Positions 1 to 5,162 of a stretch of DNA of 5,315 nucleotides are shown here, in pieces. Below the pieces are notes generated by a model. It saw nothing but the letters and a program-made list of their open reading frames with translations. It ran no database searches and was not told where the DNA came from. Every line of letters begins with the position of its first letter. Within the stretch, counting starts at the first letter, position 1. Position numbers and translations under genes: made by a program. The DNA is taken from positions 1-5,315 of the forward strand of contig QHOD01000139.1 in NCBI GenBank assembly GCA_003218615.1, given 5' to 3'. Source of the DNA: Verrucomicrobiota bacterium. GTDB lineage: Bacteria; Verrucomicrobiota; Verrucomicrobiia; Chthoniobacterales; UBA10450.

Positions 1-31
1 GAGGTGTTTCGCTTCGCTCAACATGACATGG
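1..31 (-). repeat. REP-like intergenic repeat, TGAGCGAAGCGAA core (edge of window)
   Basis: Read on the minus strand, the bases after the stop of the PagL-like gene contain CATGTCATGTTGAGCGAAG followed by CGAAACACCTC. The core TGAGCGAAGCGAA resembles a short dispersed element (TGTCATnnTGAGCGAAGnCGAA type) that I recall from intergenic regions of several soil phyla. A related core, TGAGCAAAGGCGAA, occurs inside the RluA-family gene in this window (1069-1082, plus strand). Only one copy of this exact form is visible and it touches the window edge, so the repeat call rests on recalled similarity and the partial match. Confidence 0.45.
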
Positions 32-41
32 GTTACTTCGT

Positions 42-647
42 TCAGAACGAATACGTCGCGCCAACTTGCGGCCCGAGAAGATTCAAACTCGGATTTGGAT
101 CGGTTTGCCCGCCATTGGAGAGATGCTCGTAAAGGATTCCTGCATTCAATTTCCAGTGGTCATTCATTTTGTAGGAAATCCCTGCCGCCGTAAGAATATT
201 GAAGGTGAAATCCTGCCCCTGTCCGCCGGGAATCTCCGGATGGCTGTCGATCCATCCTAAACCAAGCCCGCCGGAAATGTAGGGAACGAGCCGGCTCCCC
301 GGTCGGACGAAGTTGTAACGCATGCCGAAGTTGAGTCCGAAATAGTGATTCTCAATTCCGCGGAAAATCGGTTCGGCGATGGCGCTGATATAAAATTGGT
401 TGTAACCGCGGAGCCACATGTCGCTCCGCACCACGCCCCAACGAACGCGCGCAGTTAAGAACTCCGCGCCGATCTGGTAACTGCGTGGCGGATTGATAAA
501 ACCGAATAAATATCCGGACTCGAGCGCAACTTCGAATCGCTCGGGATTGAATTCCTCTTTTGCAGATTCAACACCAGAAGCCGCGATGCCACCGAATGCT
601 TGTGAGCATGCAAAAAGAAGTGCACAAGCAGTGGAAGCGCGAGACAT
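42..647 (-). CDS. PagL-like lipid A 3-O-deacylase / acyloxyacyl hydrolase family outer-membrane protein
   Basis: Predicted 201-residue outer-membrane beta-barrel of the PagL/acyloxyacyl hydrolase type; PagL removes the 3-O-linked acyl chain of lipid A in the outer membrane. The start at 647 is an ATG that puts a signal peptide first (MSRASTACALLFACSQAFGG, cleavage plausible around residues 17-24). An in-frame GTG at 728 overlaps the upstream stop as GTGA but would add 27 residues ahead of the signal, so I reject it. Alternating aromatic strands follow, including HYFGLNFGMRYNF and LVPYISGGLGLGW. Near the C-terminus is the family hallmark HLSNGG with His175 and Ser177, then DPNP, and the chain ends in GATYSF with the terminal aromatic usual for barrel proteins. 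The residue 14 after the His, Glu in Pseudomonas PagL, is Asn189 here, so deacylase activity is uncertain. It lies 77 bp downstream of the RluA-family gene on the same strand. Confidence 0.8.
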   Translation of the reverse strand: MSRASTACALLFACSQAFGGIAASGVESAKEEFNPERFEVALESGYLFGFINPPRSYQIGAEFLTARVRWGVVRSDMWLRGYNQFYISAIAEPIFRGIENHYFGLNFGMRYNFVRPGSRLVPYISGGLGLGWIDSHPEIPGGQGQDFTFNILTAAGISYKMNDHWKLNAGILYEHLSNGGQTDPNPSLNLLGPQVGATYSF

Positions 648-724
648 TTTCACCGGCGCGCCTACGATAGGGGGAGTCAGTGCGATTGCAATTGGTCGAG
701 ACGTCGTGCGATGCGAGTCGGCGG

Positions 725-1549
725 TCACCCGCCTGCGCGAAGCTGCGGCGCGGCAAGTAGACCGCAGCTACAGAATTCCTCAAGGTCGGCAGGCAATGCA
801 CTGTTCCATTCGCGCTCGCCTTCAATGGAGAGTTTGGCTGAGTGAAGCGCCTGTCGCGGCAATAGAAGCTGCTGCTGAAGTTCAGGCGTCCACCCACTCT
901 CGATGAAAAGGAGATAAAGCTGTTCGTCAGGCCCGTAAATTTTGTCGCCCACGATCGGGTAACCGACTGAGGCGAGATGGACGCGAATCTGATGAGTCCG
1001 TCCAGTGCGCGGGATGGCGCGAATCAGGCTAAATTTGTCGCCTGGCAGGCCGCAACCTGAGCCTACCCTGAGCAAAGGCGAAGGTGGCGCGCCGGGCCTA
1101 ACGAACCGTCGCTCGACGCGAAATTCAGTCTGCGCGGACGCGCCGGAAGGATGAATCATCTGTTTGAGCCAGATCGCTGATTGTTGATGCTTGCCCTGTC
1201 GATCTAACGGGGCGTCAACGAGCTTGGTTTCCCATTCCGGCCAACCCCAAACAATCGCGAGATACTCTTTGCGCAGTCGACGCCGCTGCATGAGCAATCC
1301 AAATTTTCGGGCGGCCACCGATGTTTTCGCGACGAGAACCAAGCCGCTGGTTTCGCGATCAAGCCGATTCACGATTGAAACCTGACCGCCGTTGGCAATT
1401 TCAAAGGCGAGCAATTCGCGCAATTCCTTCCAAAGTGTCGGTGCGCGGCTTGGCTTCGTGGGATGCACGAGAAGAAACGGCGGTTTATCGACGACGACGT
1501 AATCGTCAGTTTCATCGATGAGCCGGAAATGGAGTAGTGGAGTGATCAA
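725..1549 (-). CDS. RluA-family pseudouridine synthase
   Basis: A 274-residue enzyme expected to isomerise specific uridines to pseudouridine in rRNA or tRNA in the cytoplasm. The catalytic block NRLDRETSG has the catalytic Asp at residue 64; DKPPFLLVHP (21-30), RKEYLAIVWG (93-102), the RNA-binding block RTGRTHQIRVHLA (181-193), GDKIYG (201-206) and RQALHS near the C-terminus are all family signatures. There is no N-terminal S4 domain, so it is closer to RluA/RluC-short forms than to RluD; the target site cannot be told. The only start available is TTG at 1549: the frame has an upstream stop near 1580 and no ATG or GTG before the conserved region. No good ribosome binding site is seen. Residues about 150-171 are an extra Pro/Gly-rich segment not expected in the family, coinciding with a repeat-like DNA element. 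The gene is divergent from accB. Confidence 0.9.
   Translation of the reverse strand: MITPLLHFRLIDETDDYVVVDKPPFLLVHPTKPSRAPTLWKELRELLAFEIANGGQVSIVNRLDRETSGLVLVAKTSVAARKFGLLMQRRRLRKEYLAIVWGWPEWETKLVDAPLDRQGKHQQSAIWLKQMIHPSGASAQTEFRVERRFVRPGAPPSPLLRVGSGCGLPGDKFSLIRAIPRTGRTHQIRVHLASVGYPIVGDKIYGPDEQLYLLFIESGWTPELQQQLLLPRQALHSAKLSIEGEREWNSALPADLEEFCSCGLLAAPQLRAGG
1034..1102. repeat. Repeat-like palindromic insert inside the RluA-family gene
   Basis: This stretch encodes residues about 150-172 of the pseudouridine synthase, between RVERRF and FSLIRAIPRTGRTHQ, where family members usually pass directly from one to the other. On the plus strand it has a left arm AGGCCGCAACCT (1047-1058) and a right arm AGGTGGCGCGCCGGGCCT (1082-1099) that are imperfect inverted partners. 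Between them lies ACCCTGAGCAAAGGCGAAGG (1065-1084), close to the TGAGCGAAGCGAA core at the left end of the window. The length is a multiple of three, so the frame is kept. The insertion is inferred from family knowledge, not from an alignment. Confidence 0.5.
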
Positions 1550-1612
1550 GCAATGGAATGGTGAACGCTGGCAGAATCAAAGCCCATTGCTCCAATGCTC
1601 CAGTACTCCATT
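1528..1612. repeat. Degenerate period-8 repeat in inverted pair between and into divergent genes
   Basis: Four consecutive octamers are visible at 1585-1616: CATTGCTC, CAATGCTC, CAGTACTC and the decayed CATTCCAG. The same motif in the opposite orientation occupies 1528-1542 (AATGGAGTAGTGGAG), which matches the reverse complement of 1598-1612 at 14 of 15 positions. Smaller inverted matches lie inside: TGGAATGG (1554-1561) with CCATTCCA (1608-1615), and CGCTGG (1566-1571) with CCAGCG (1613-1618). A large stem-loop is possible. The left arm overlaps the 5' end of the pseudouridine synthase gene and encodes its first residues. Confidence 0.7.
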
Positions 1613-1680
1613 CCAGCGCTTGACCTTGCTACCAAAACCGCTTTACCTAATCGGCTTAAGCCTCGACCACGGAGCGCGCC
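1550..1680. other. Divergent intergenic region between the RluA-family gene and accB
   Basis: This 131-bp gap must hold the promoters for both the leftward and rightward genes. It contains the period-8 repeat (right arm), a TTGACC hexamer at 1620-1625 that could be a -35 element for accB, a poor -10 candidate CCTAAT (1646-1651) at an over-long 20-bp spacing, and a perfect 10-bp palindrome GGCTTAAGCC (1653-1662) just upstream of the accB ribosome binding site. The palindrome could be an operator or chance. No RNA gene or small open reading frame is convincing here. Confidence 0.5.
1671..1674 (+). promoter_or_regulatory. Ribosome binding site of accB
   Basis: GGAG lies 6 nt upstream of the TTG at 1681. 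It fixes this non-ATG codon as the accB start, in agreement with the conserved N-terminus that follows. Confidence 0.7.
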
Positions 1681-2142
1681 TTGGACCCCAAAGACATCAA
1701 AGAAATCAAAGCCTTCATCGATTTGATGAAGAAGAACGATCTTTCGGTTTTTGAGATCGAAAAGGACGGTTTTCGTCTCAAGCTTCAAAAAAGCACAACC
1801 GATCAGACGACCGTGGCTGCGCCGCTGGCGGTTATCAGTCCGTCGAAATCGGCGGCGACTACTTCGGAAGGTGCGACTGCCGTGGCTAAACCGGCCGCAA
1901 GCGCGCCACTGAAAGAGATCGTTTCGCCCATGGTGGGGACGTTCTACCAGGCTGGATCGCCGGACGGCGCGCCTTTTGTCGACGTTGGAAACACTGTCAC
2001 TGAGGACACGGTAGTTTGCATTATCGAGGCGATGAAAGTGATGAACGAAATCAAAGCCGAAACGAGCGGTGTCATTGCTGAAGTGGTGGCTGAAAATGGC
2101 AAGCCAGTCCAGTTCGGCCAGGTGCTGTTTCGGGTTCGTTGA
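1681..2142 (+). CDS. accB: Biotin carboxyl carrier protein of acetyl-CoA carboxylase (BCCP)
   Basis: A 153-residue carrier, about the length of E. coli AccB. It carries the biotin that AccC carboxylates and that the AccAD transferase uses to make malonyl-CoA for fatty acid synthesis. The N-terminal segment MDPKDIKEIKAFIDLMKKND with the following EKDGFRLKL is typical of AccB. A Pro/Ala/Ser-rich flexible linker covers about 41-76, and the biotinyl domain spans about 78-153. The biotinylation motif EAMKVMN places biotin on Lys119, and the AccB-specific thumb is present as SPDGAPFVDVGNTV (93-106). The start is TTG at 1681, supported by GGAG 6 nt upstream and by homology beginning at residue 1. 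It is the first gene of the rightward run and is followed after 50 nt by accC, the usual bacterial pairing. Confidence 0.97.
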   Translation: MDPKDIKEIKAFIDLMKKNDLSVFEIEKDGFRLKLQKSTTDQTTVAAPLAVISPSKSAATTSEGATAVAKPAASAPLKEIVSPMVGTFYQAGSPDGAPFVDVGNTVTEDTVVCIIEAMKVMNEIKAETSGVIAEVVAENGKPVQFGQVLFRVR

Positions 2143-2149
2143 GGCAAAC

Positions 2150-2179
2150 GCGGCAGCGCGCGACCGCCGGGCGCGCCGC
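2150..2179 (+). promoter_or_regulatory. GC-only hairpin in the accB-accC spacer
   Basis: GCGGC (2150-2154) pairs with GCCGC (2175-2179) and, past a single bulged A at 2155, GCGC (2156-2159) pairs with GCGC (2171-2174). This gives nine G-C pairs around an 11-nt loop. It sits 13 nt before the accC ATG. No run of T follows, so it is not an intrinsic terminator. A role in setting accB:accC expression or in mRNA processing is inference only. Confidence 0.45.
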
Positions 2180-2192
2180 ATCGCGGGTCCAT

Positions 2193-3578
2193 ATGTTTGA
2201 GAAAGTTCTGATTGCCAATCGTGGGGAAATCGCGTTGCGCGTCATTCGTGCGTGCAAAGAGCTCGGCATTCGTACACTGGCGATCTATTCAGAAGCAGAC
2301 GTCGATTCGCTGCATGTTCAGCTGGCAGATGAATCCATCTGCATCGGCGCGGCGCCAAGCTCGGAAAGCTATTTGAAAATCGATCGCATCATGAGCGCAG
2401 CCGAGATCGGCGATGTCGATGCAATTCATCCAGGTTATGGGTTCCTCGCCGAGAACCCGGATTTCGCAGAAGTCTGTGAAAGCTGCAATATCAAGTTCAT
2501 CGGGCCCTCTTCACGTGCGATGCAGGCCATGGGCGATAAAAATGCGGCCCGCGCCCAGGCCCGGAAAGCCGGCGTGCCAGTGACGCCGGGAAGCGATGGG
2601 ATCGTCGAGACGGAAAGCGATGCGATTAAAATCGCAAGGAAGATCGGTTACCCGGTGATGATTAAAGCCACTGCCGGCGGTGGCGGGCGCGGGATGCGCA
2701 GCGCGCATAATGAACCAAGCCTCAAATCGGCTTTTCACAGCGCGCGTCACGAGGCGGAGAAAGCCTTCGGGAATGAACAGGTTTATATCGAGAAGCTGAT
2801 CGTCAATCCGCATCACGTCGAATTTCAAATCGTTGCCGATAGTCACGGTCACATCGTTCACCTCGGCGAACGCGATTGTTCCATTCAACGGCGCAACCAG
2901 AAGGTGATTGAAGAATGTCCATCACCGCTCATGACGCCGGGCCTTCGCAGGAAAATGGGGAATGCCGCTGTGAAGCTGGCAAAATCCGTCGATTACGAGA
3001 ATGCGGGCACGATCGAGTTCCTGGTCGATCAAGATCGGCATTTCTATTTCATCGAAATGAACACGCGCATCCAGGTCGAGCACACCATTACAGAAGAGGT
3101 TTACGGCTGCGACCTGGTGAAGGAACAGATCCGTATCGCTGCCGGGAAGCCGCTTTCGCCGCACATCGCGCATGCGACTCCGCGACTGCACGCCATCCAA
3201 TGCCGGATTAATGCGGAAGATCCAGAGAGAGATTTTCAACCGTCACCGGGGCGAATAGCCTTTTATTACGCGCCGGGTGGCCGCGGAGTTCGGATCGATT
3301 CGCACGTTTATACCGGCTACATCGTGCCGTCGCATTACGACTCTCTGATCGCGAAAATAATCACTGTTGGTGCGACCCGGATAAACGCGATCGATCGAAT
3401 GCGCCGTGCGCTTGGCGAATATTACATTACCGGAATCAAAACCACGGTGCCGTTCCATGCGGCAATTATGCGAAATGGTGATTTCCGTGACGGCAACTAC
3501 GATACCAGCTTTATCGAGCGGGTAATGTCATCAGGTAAACTCGAGCTGACCTCGCCGCCGATTCGCTTGCACGAATAA
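2193..3578 (+). CDS. accC: Biotin carboxylase subunit of acetyl-CoA carboxylase
   Basis: A 461-residue ATP-grasp enzyme that uses ATP and bicarbonate to carboxylate the biotin on AccB, the first half-reaction of acetyl-CoA carboxylase. The start is the ATG at 2193, giving MFEKVLIANRGEIALRV as in AccC proteins; an in-frame TTG at 2139 would add 18 non-conserved residues. Numbering runs nearly parallel to E. coli AccC: HPGYGFLAEN (79-88), Lys116 in MGDK, the glycine-rich loop TAGGGGRGM (160-168), ERDCSIQRRNQKVIEE (226-241), metal and catalytic residues Glu288, Asn290, Arg292 and Glu296 in EMNTRIQVEH, and Arg338 in CRINAED. The C-terminal biotin-carboxylase domain ends normally with DTSFIERV. 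All key residues are present. The segment after VEH is T-ITEE rather than the P-VTE usual in AccC, recalling pyruvate carboxylases, but no transferase domain is fused, and accB lies immediately upstream. The ribosome binding site is weak. Confidence 0.96.
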   Translation: MFEKVLIANRGEIALRVIRACKELGIRTLAIYSEADVDSLHVQLADESICIGAAPSSESYLKIDRIMSAAEIGDVDAIHPGYGFLAENPDFAEVCESCNIKFIGPSSRAMQAMGDKNAARAQARKAGVPVTPGSDGIVETESDAIKIARKIGYPVMIKATAGGGGRGMRSAHNEPSLKSAFHSARHEAEKAFGNEQVYIEKLIVNPHHVEFQIVADSHGHIVHLGERDCSIQRRNQKVIEECPSPLMTPGLRRKMGNAAVKLAKSVDYENAGTIEFLVDQDRHFYFIEMNTRIQVEHTITEEVYGCDLVKEQIRIAAGKPLSPHIAHATPRLHAIQCRINAEDPERDFQPSPGRIAFYYAPGGRGVRIDSHVYTGYIVPSHYDSLIAKIITVGATRINAIDRMRRALGEYYITGIKTTVPFHAAIMRNGDFRDGNYDTSFIERVMSSGKLELTSPPIRLHE

Positions 3579-3582
3579 GAAT

Positions 3583-4242
3583 TTGCGAACGCTACACGAT
3601 TGCCATCTCTACGGCATCATTGATCTCAGCTACGTCGAGATCGACGACTGCCACCGGATTGCGCAGCAAATGATCGAAGGCGGGGTGGACCTGATTCAGT
3701 TGCGTGGAAAAGAGCGGTCGATCGATGAACTTGTCGATCTTGCAGCCGAGTTACACGAATTGACAACCCGATCTTCCACGCCGCTGATTGCGAACGATTA
3801 CGCCGAAATCGCGAGAAAAGTTCCGGTCGAAGGAGTGCACGTCGGTCAGGATGACGATTCGATTGAGGTCGTGCGGCGCAAGGCAGGTCGCGCTGTTGTG
3901 GTCGGAAAATCAACGCACAGCCTCAAGCAAGCTCGCGCAGCGCAGCGCGAAGGCGCCGATTACATTGGCTTCGGTCCGATCTTCGCGACGCCGACCAAAC
4001 CCGATTATCAACCGATCGGACTTAAAGATATCAAACAAGCGCATCTCGCCGTAAATCTTCCGATCTTTTGCATTGGTGGGATTAAGATCGACAATCTCGA
4101 CCAAGTGATCCGCGCTGGCGCGCATCGTGTCGCGATTGTGTCCGGCTTGCTCAAAGCGCCGGACATCGCCGGCTATGCTCGTGAAGCAAAACACCTGCTT
4201 CTCGACATCAAACATCAAACATCGAACTTCGAACGTTTCTAA
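3583..4242 (+). CDS. thiE: Thiamine phosphate synthase
   Basis: A 219-residue TIM-barrel enzyme that couples HMP pyrophosphate to THZ phosphate to give thiamine monophosphate in the cytoplasm. Family motifs run in order: LYGIIDLSY (9-17), QLRGKER (39-45) for pyrophosphate binding, NDY (71-73), GVHVGQDD (84-91), GKSTHS (108-113), DYIGFGPIFATPTK (126-139), CIGGI (162-166) and VSGLL (185-189). The start is TTG at 3583, only 4 nt after the accC stop; the next in-frame ATG is at residue 30, inside the fold, so TTG is required. The ribosome binding site is poor (AAGAA at 3577-3581), suggesting coupling to accC translation. The last ~13 residues (DIKHQTSNFERF) run beyond the usual end of the fold and are encoded by a period-7 DNA repeat. 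The TAA stop shares a base with the ATG of the kinase. Confidence 0.95.
   Translation: MRTLHDCHLYGIIDLSYVEIDDCHRIAQQMIEGGVDLIQLRGKERSIDELVDLAAELHELTTRSSTPLIANDYAEIARKVPVEGVHVGQDDDSIEVVRRKAGRAVVVGKSTHSLKQARAAQREGADYIGFGPIFATPTKPDYQPIGLKDIKQAHLAVNLPIFCIGGIKIDNLDQVIRAGAHRVAIVSGLLKAPDIAGYAREAKHLLLDIKHQTSNFERF
4205..4232 (+). repeat. Period-7 tandem repeat at the 3' end of thiE
   Basis: Four heptamers follow each other: ACATCAA (4205-4211), ACATCAA (4212-4218), ACATCGA (4219-4225) and ACTTCGA (4226-4232). They encode most of the ThiE C-terminal tail and occupy the position where a ribosome binding site for the following kinase gene would normally lie. Similar ATCAAACATCGAAC tracts are, to my recollection, common in intergenic DNA of some soil bacteria. 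Confidence 0.7.
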
Positions 4243-5162
4243 TGTCTGTCTTAATTGTTGGTTCCATTGCGCTCGACACCGTAAAGACTCCGGTCGAGGA
4301 GCATTCCAATTTATTAGGCGGTTCCGCTTCCTACGCCGCGCTCGGCGCAAGTTTCTTTTCGCCGGTCCGGCTGGTCGGCGTCGTGGGTAACGACTTTCCC
4401 GAAGCAGAATTCGAGTTTTGGAAATCGCGCAAGATCGACAGGGAAGGCGTGCAACGCGTGAACGGCAAAACCTTTCGCTGGTCAGGCGAATATTCATGGG
4501 ACCTGAATACGCGCGAGACACGCTCGATCGCGCTCAACGTCTTCGAACATTTCAAACCCGCGTTGCCGGAATCGTATCGCCAGACCGATTTCGTTTTGCT
4601 GGCCAACATCGCGCCCTCGCTGCAATCGCACGTGCTCGATCAGATGGAGCGTCCCCGTTTCGTCGTGGCTGACACCATGGATCTTTGGATCGAGACAACA
4701 AGATCGGATTTGGATGCGCTACTTCGCCGTGTCGATCTTCTCATCCTGAACGATAGCGAAGCGCGCGAAATGACAAAGGAAACAAGCCTCATCAAAGCGG
4801 GGCGTCGGATCCGGAAGATGGGGCCGCGCTACGTCGCGATTAAAAAAGGCGAGCACGGCGCACTGCTCTTTGGCGAAGAAGACCAGTTCTTCAGTTGCGG
4901 CGCGTACCCCCTGGAAGACATTCACGATCCAACCGGGGCAGGGGACACGTTCGCCGGCGGCATGGCCGGATATTTAGCTGGCACGGTCAAGAAGGTGCAC
5001 TTCAACGATCTGCGCAAAGCAATGATTTATGGAAGCGTGCTAGCCAGCTTCTGCGTGGAAGCATTTAGCCTCGATCGGTTGCGCAATTTATCGATGCAAG
5101 AAATCACGGAGCGCTACGAGATGTTCAAACTGATGAGCCAGTTTGAGGTGCCGCCGGCATGA
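4242..5162 (+). CDS. PfkB/ribokinase-family sugar kinase, substrate unknown
   Basis: A 306-residue kinase of the PfkB superfamily, which phosphorylates sugars, nucleosides or related small molecules with ATP. The N-terminus MSVLIVGSIALDTVKTP and the GGSASYAAL block (26-34) match the substrate-binding half of the fold. NDSEA (170-174), KKGEHGALLF (201-210) and the C-terminal signature DPTGAGDTFAGG (229-240), with catalytic base Asp235 and the GAGD anion hole, complete it. Segments KTFRWSGEYSWDLNTRET (76-93) and VVADTMDLWI (141-150) recall a conserved, uncharacterised subgroup usually labelled only sugar kinase. Its ATG overlaps the thiE stop (TAATG) and no Shine-Dalgarno sequence precedes it, so translation probably depends on coupling. 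Position beside thiE could hint at a cofactor-related substrate, but it lacks features that would single out ThiD or ThiM. The stop overlaps the next gene. Confidence 0.9.
   Translation: MSVLIVGSIALDTVKTPVEEHSNLLGGSASYAALGASFFSPVRLVGVVGNDFPEAEFEFWKSRKIDREGVQRVNGKTFRWSGEYSWDLNTRETRSIALNVFEHFKPALPESYRQTDFVLLANIAPSLQSHVLDQMERPRFVVADTMDLWIETTRSDLDALLRRVDLLILNDSEAREMTKETSLIKAGRRIRKMGPRYVAIKKGEHGALLFGEEDQFFSCGAYPLEDIHDPTGAGDTFAGGMAGYLAGTVKKVHFNDLRKAMIYGSVLASFCVEAFSLDRLRNLSMQEITERYEMFKLMSQFEVPPA
5145..5150 (+). promoter_or_regulatory. Ribosome binding site of the PAP2-like gene
   Basis: GAGGTG lies 8 nt upstream of the ATG at 5159, inside the 3' end of the kinase gene. It is the best Shine-Dalgarno match in the window and supports the overlapping start. 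Confidence 0.6.

Noticed and set aside
606..647. Lipoprotein signal (LLFAC) in the PagL-like protein
   Set aside because: Phe at the -2 position is a poor lipobox, and the protein is a C-terminal-aromatic barrel expected to use signal peptidase I.
648..728. Upstream GTG start of the PagL-like gene overlapping the previous stop (GTGA)
   Set aside because: It would put 27 residues ahead of a clear signal peptide; the ATG at 647 is the better start, although the overlap is suggestive.
493..906. 137-residue plus-strand open frame across the PagL-like and RluA-family genes
   Set aside because: It is antisense to two recognisable genes and has no domain features.
1585..1616. CRISPR-like array from the regular octamers
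   Set aside because: The units are 8 bp, contiguous and degenerate, without spacers or cas genes.
1620..1651. Sigma-70 promoter for accB (TTGACC and CCTAAT)
   Set aside because: The spacing is 20 bp and the -10 match is partial, so I mention it only within the intergenic entry and do not call it a feature.
1546..2181. 211-residue minus-strand open frame antisense to accB
   Set aside because: It mirrors the accB coding frame, is rich in Arg/Ser/His with no family motif, and accB is certain on the other strand.
2139..2192. accC starting at the TTG at 2139, overlapping accB
   Set aside because: The 18 extra residues are Arg/Ala-rich linker translation over the hairpin; AccC homology starts at MFEKVLIANRGE from the ATG at 2193.
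3579..3582. Terminator or promoter between accC and thiE
   Set aside because: The gap is only 4 nt, with no room for either; the genes appear co-transcribed.
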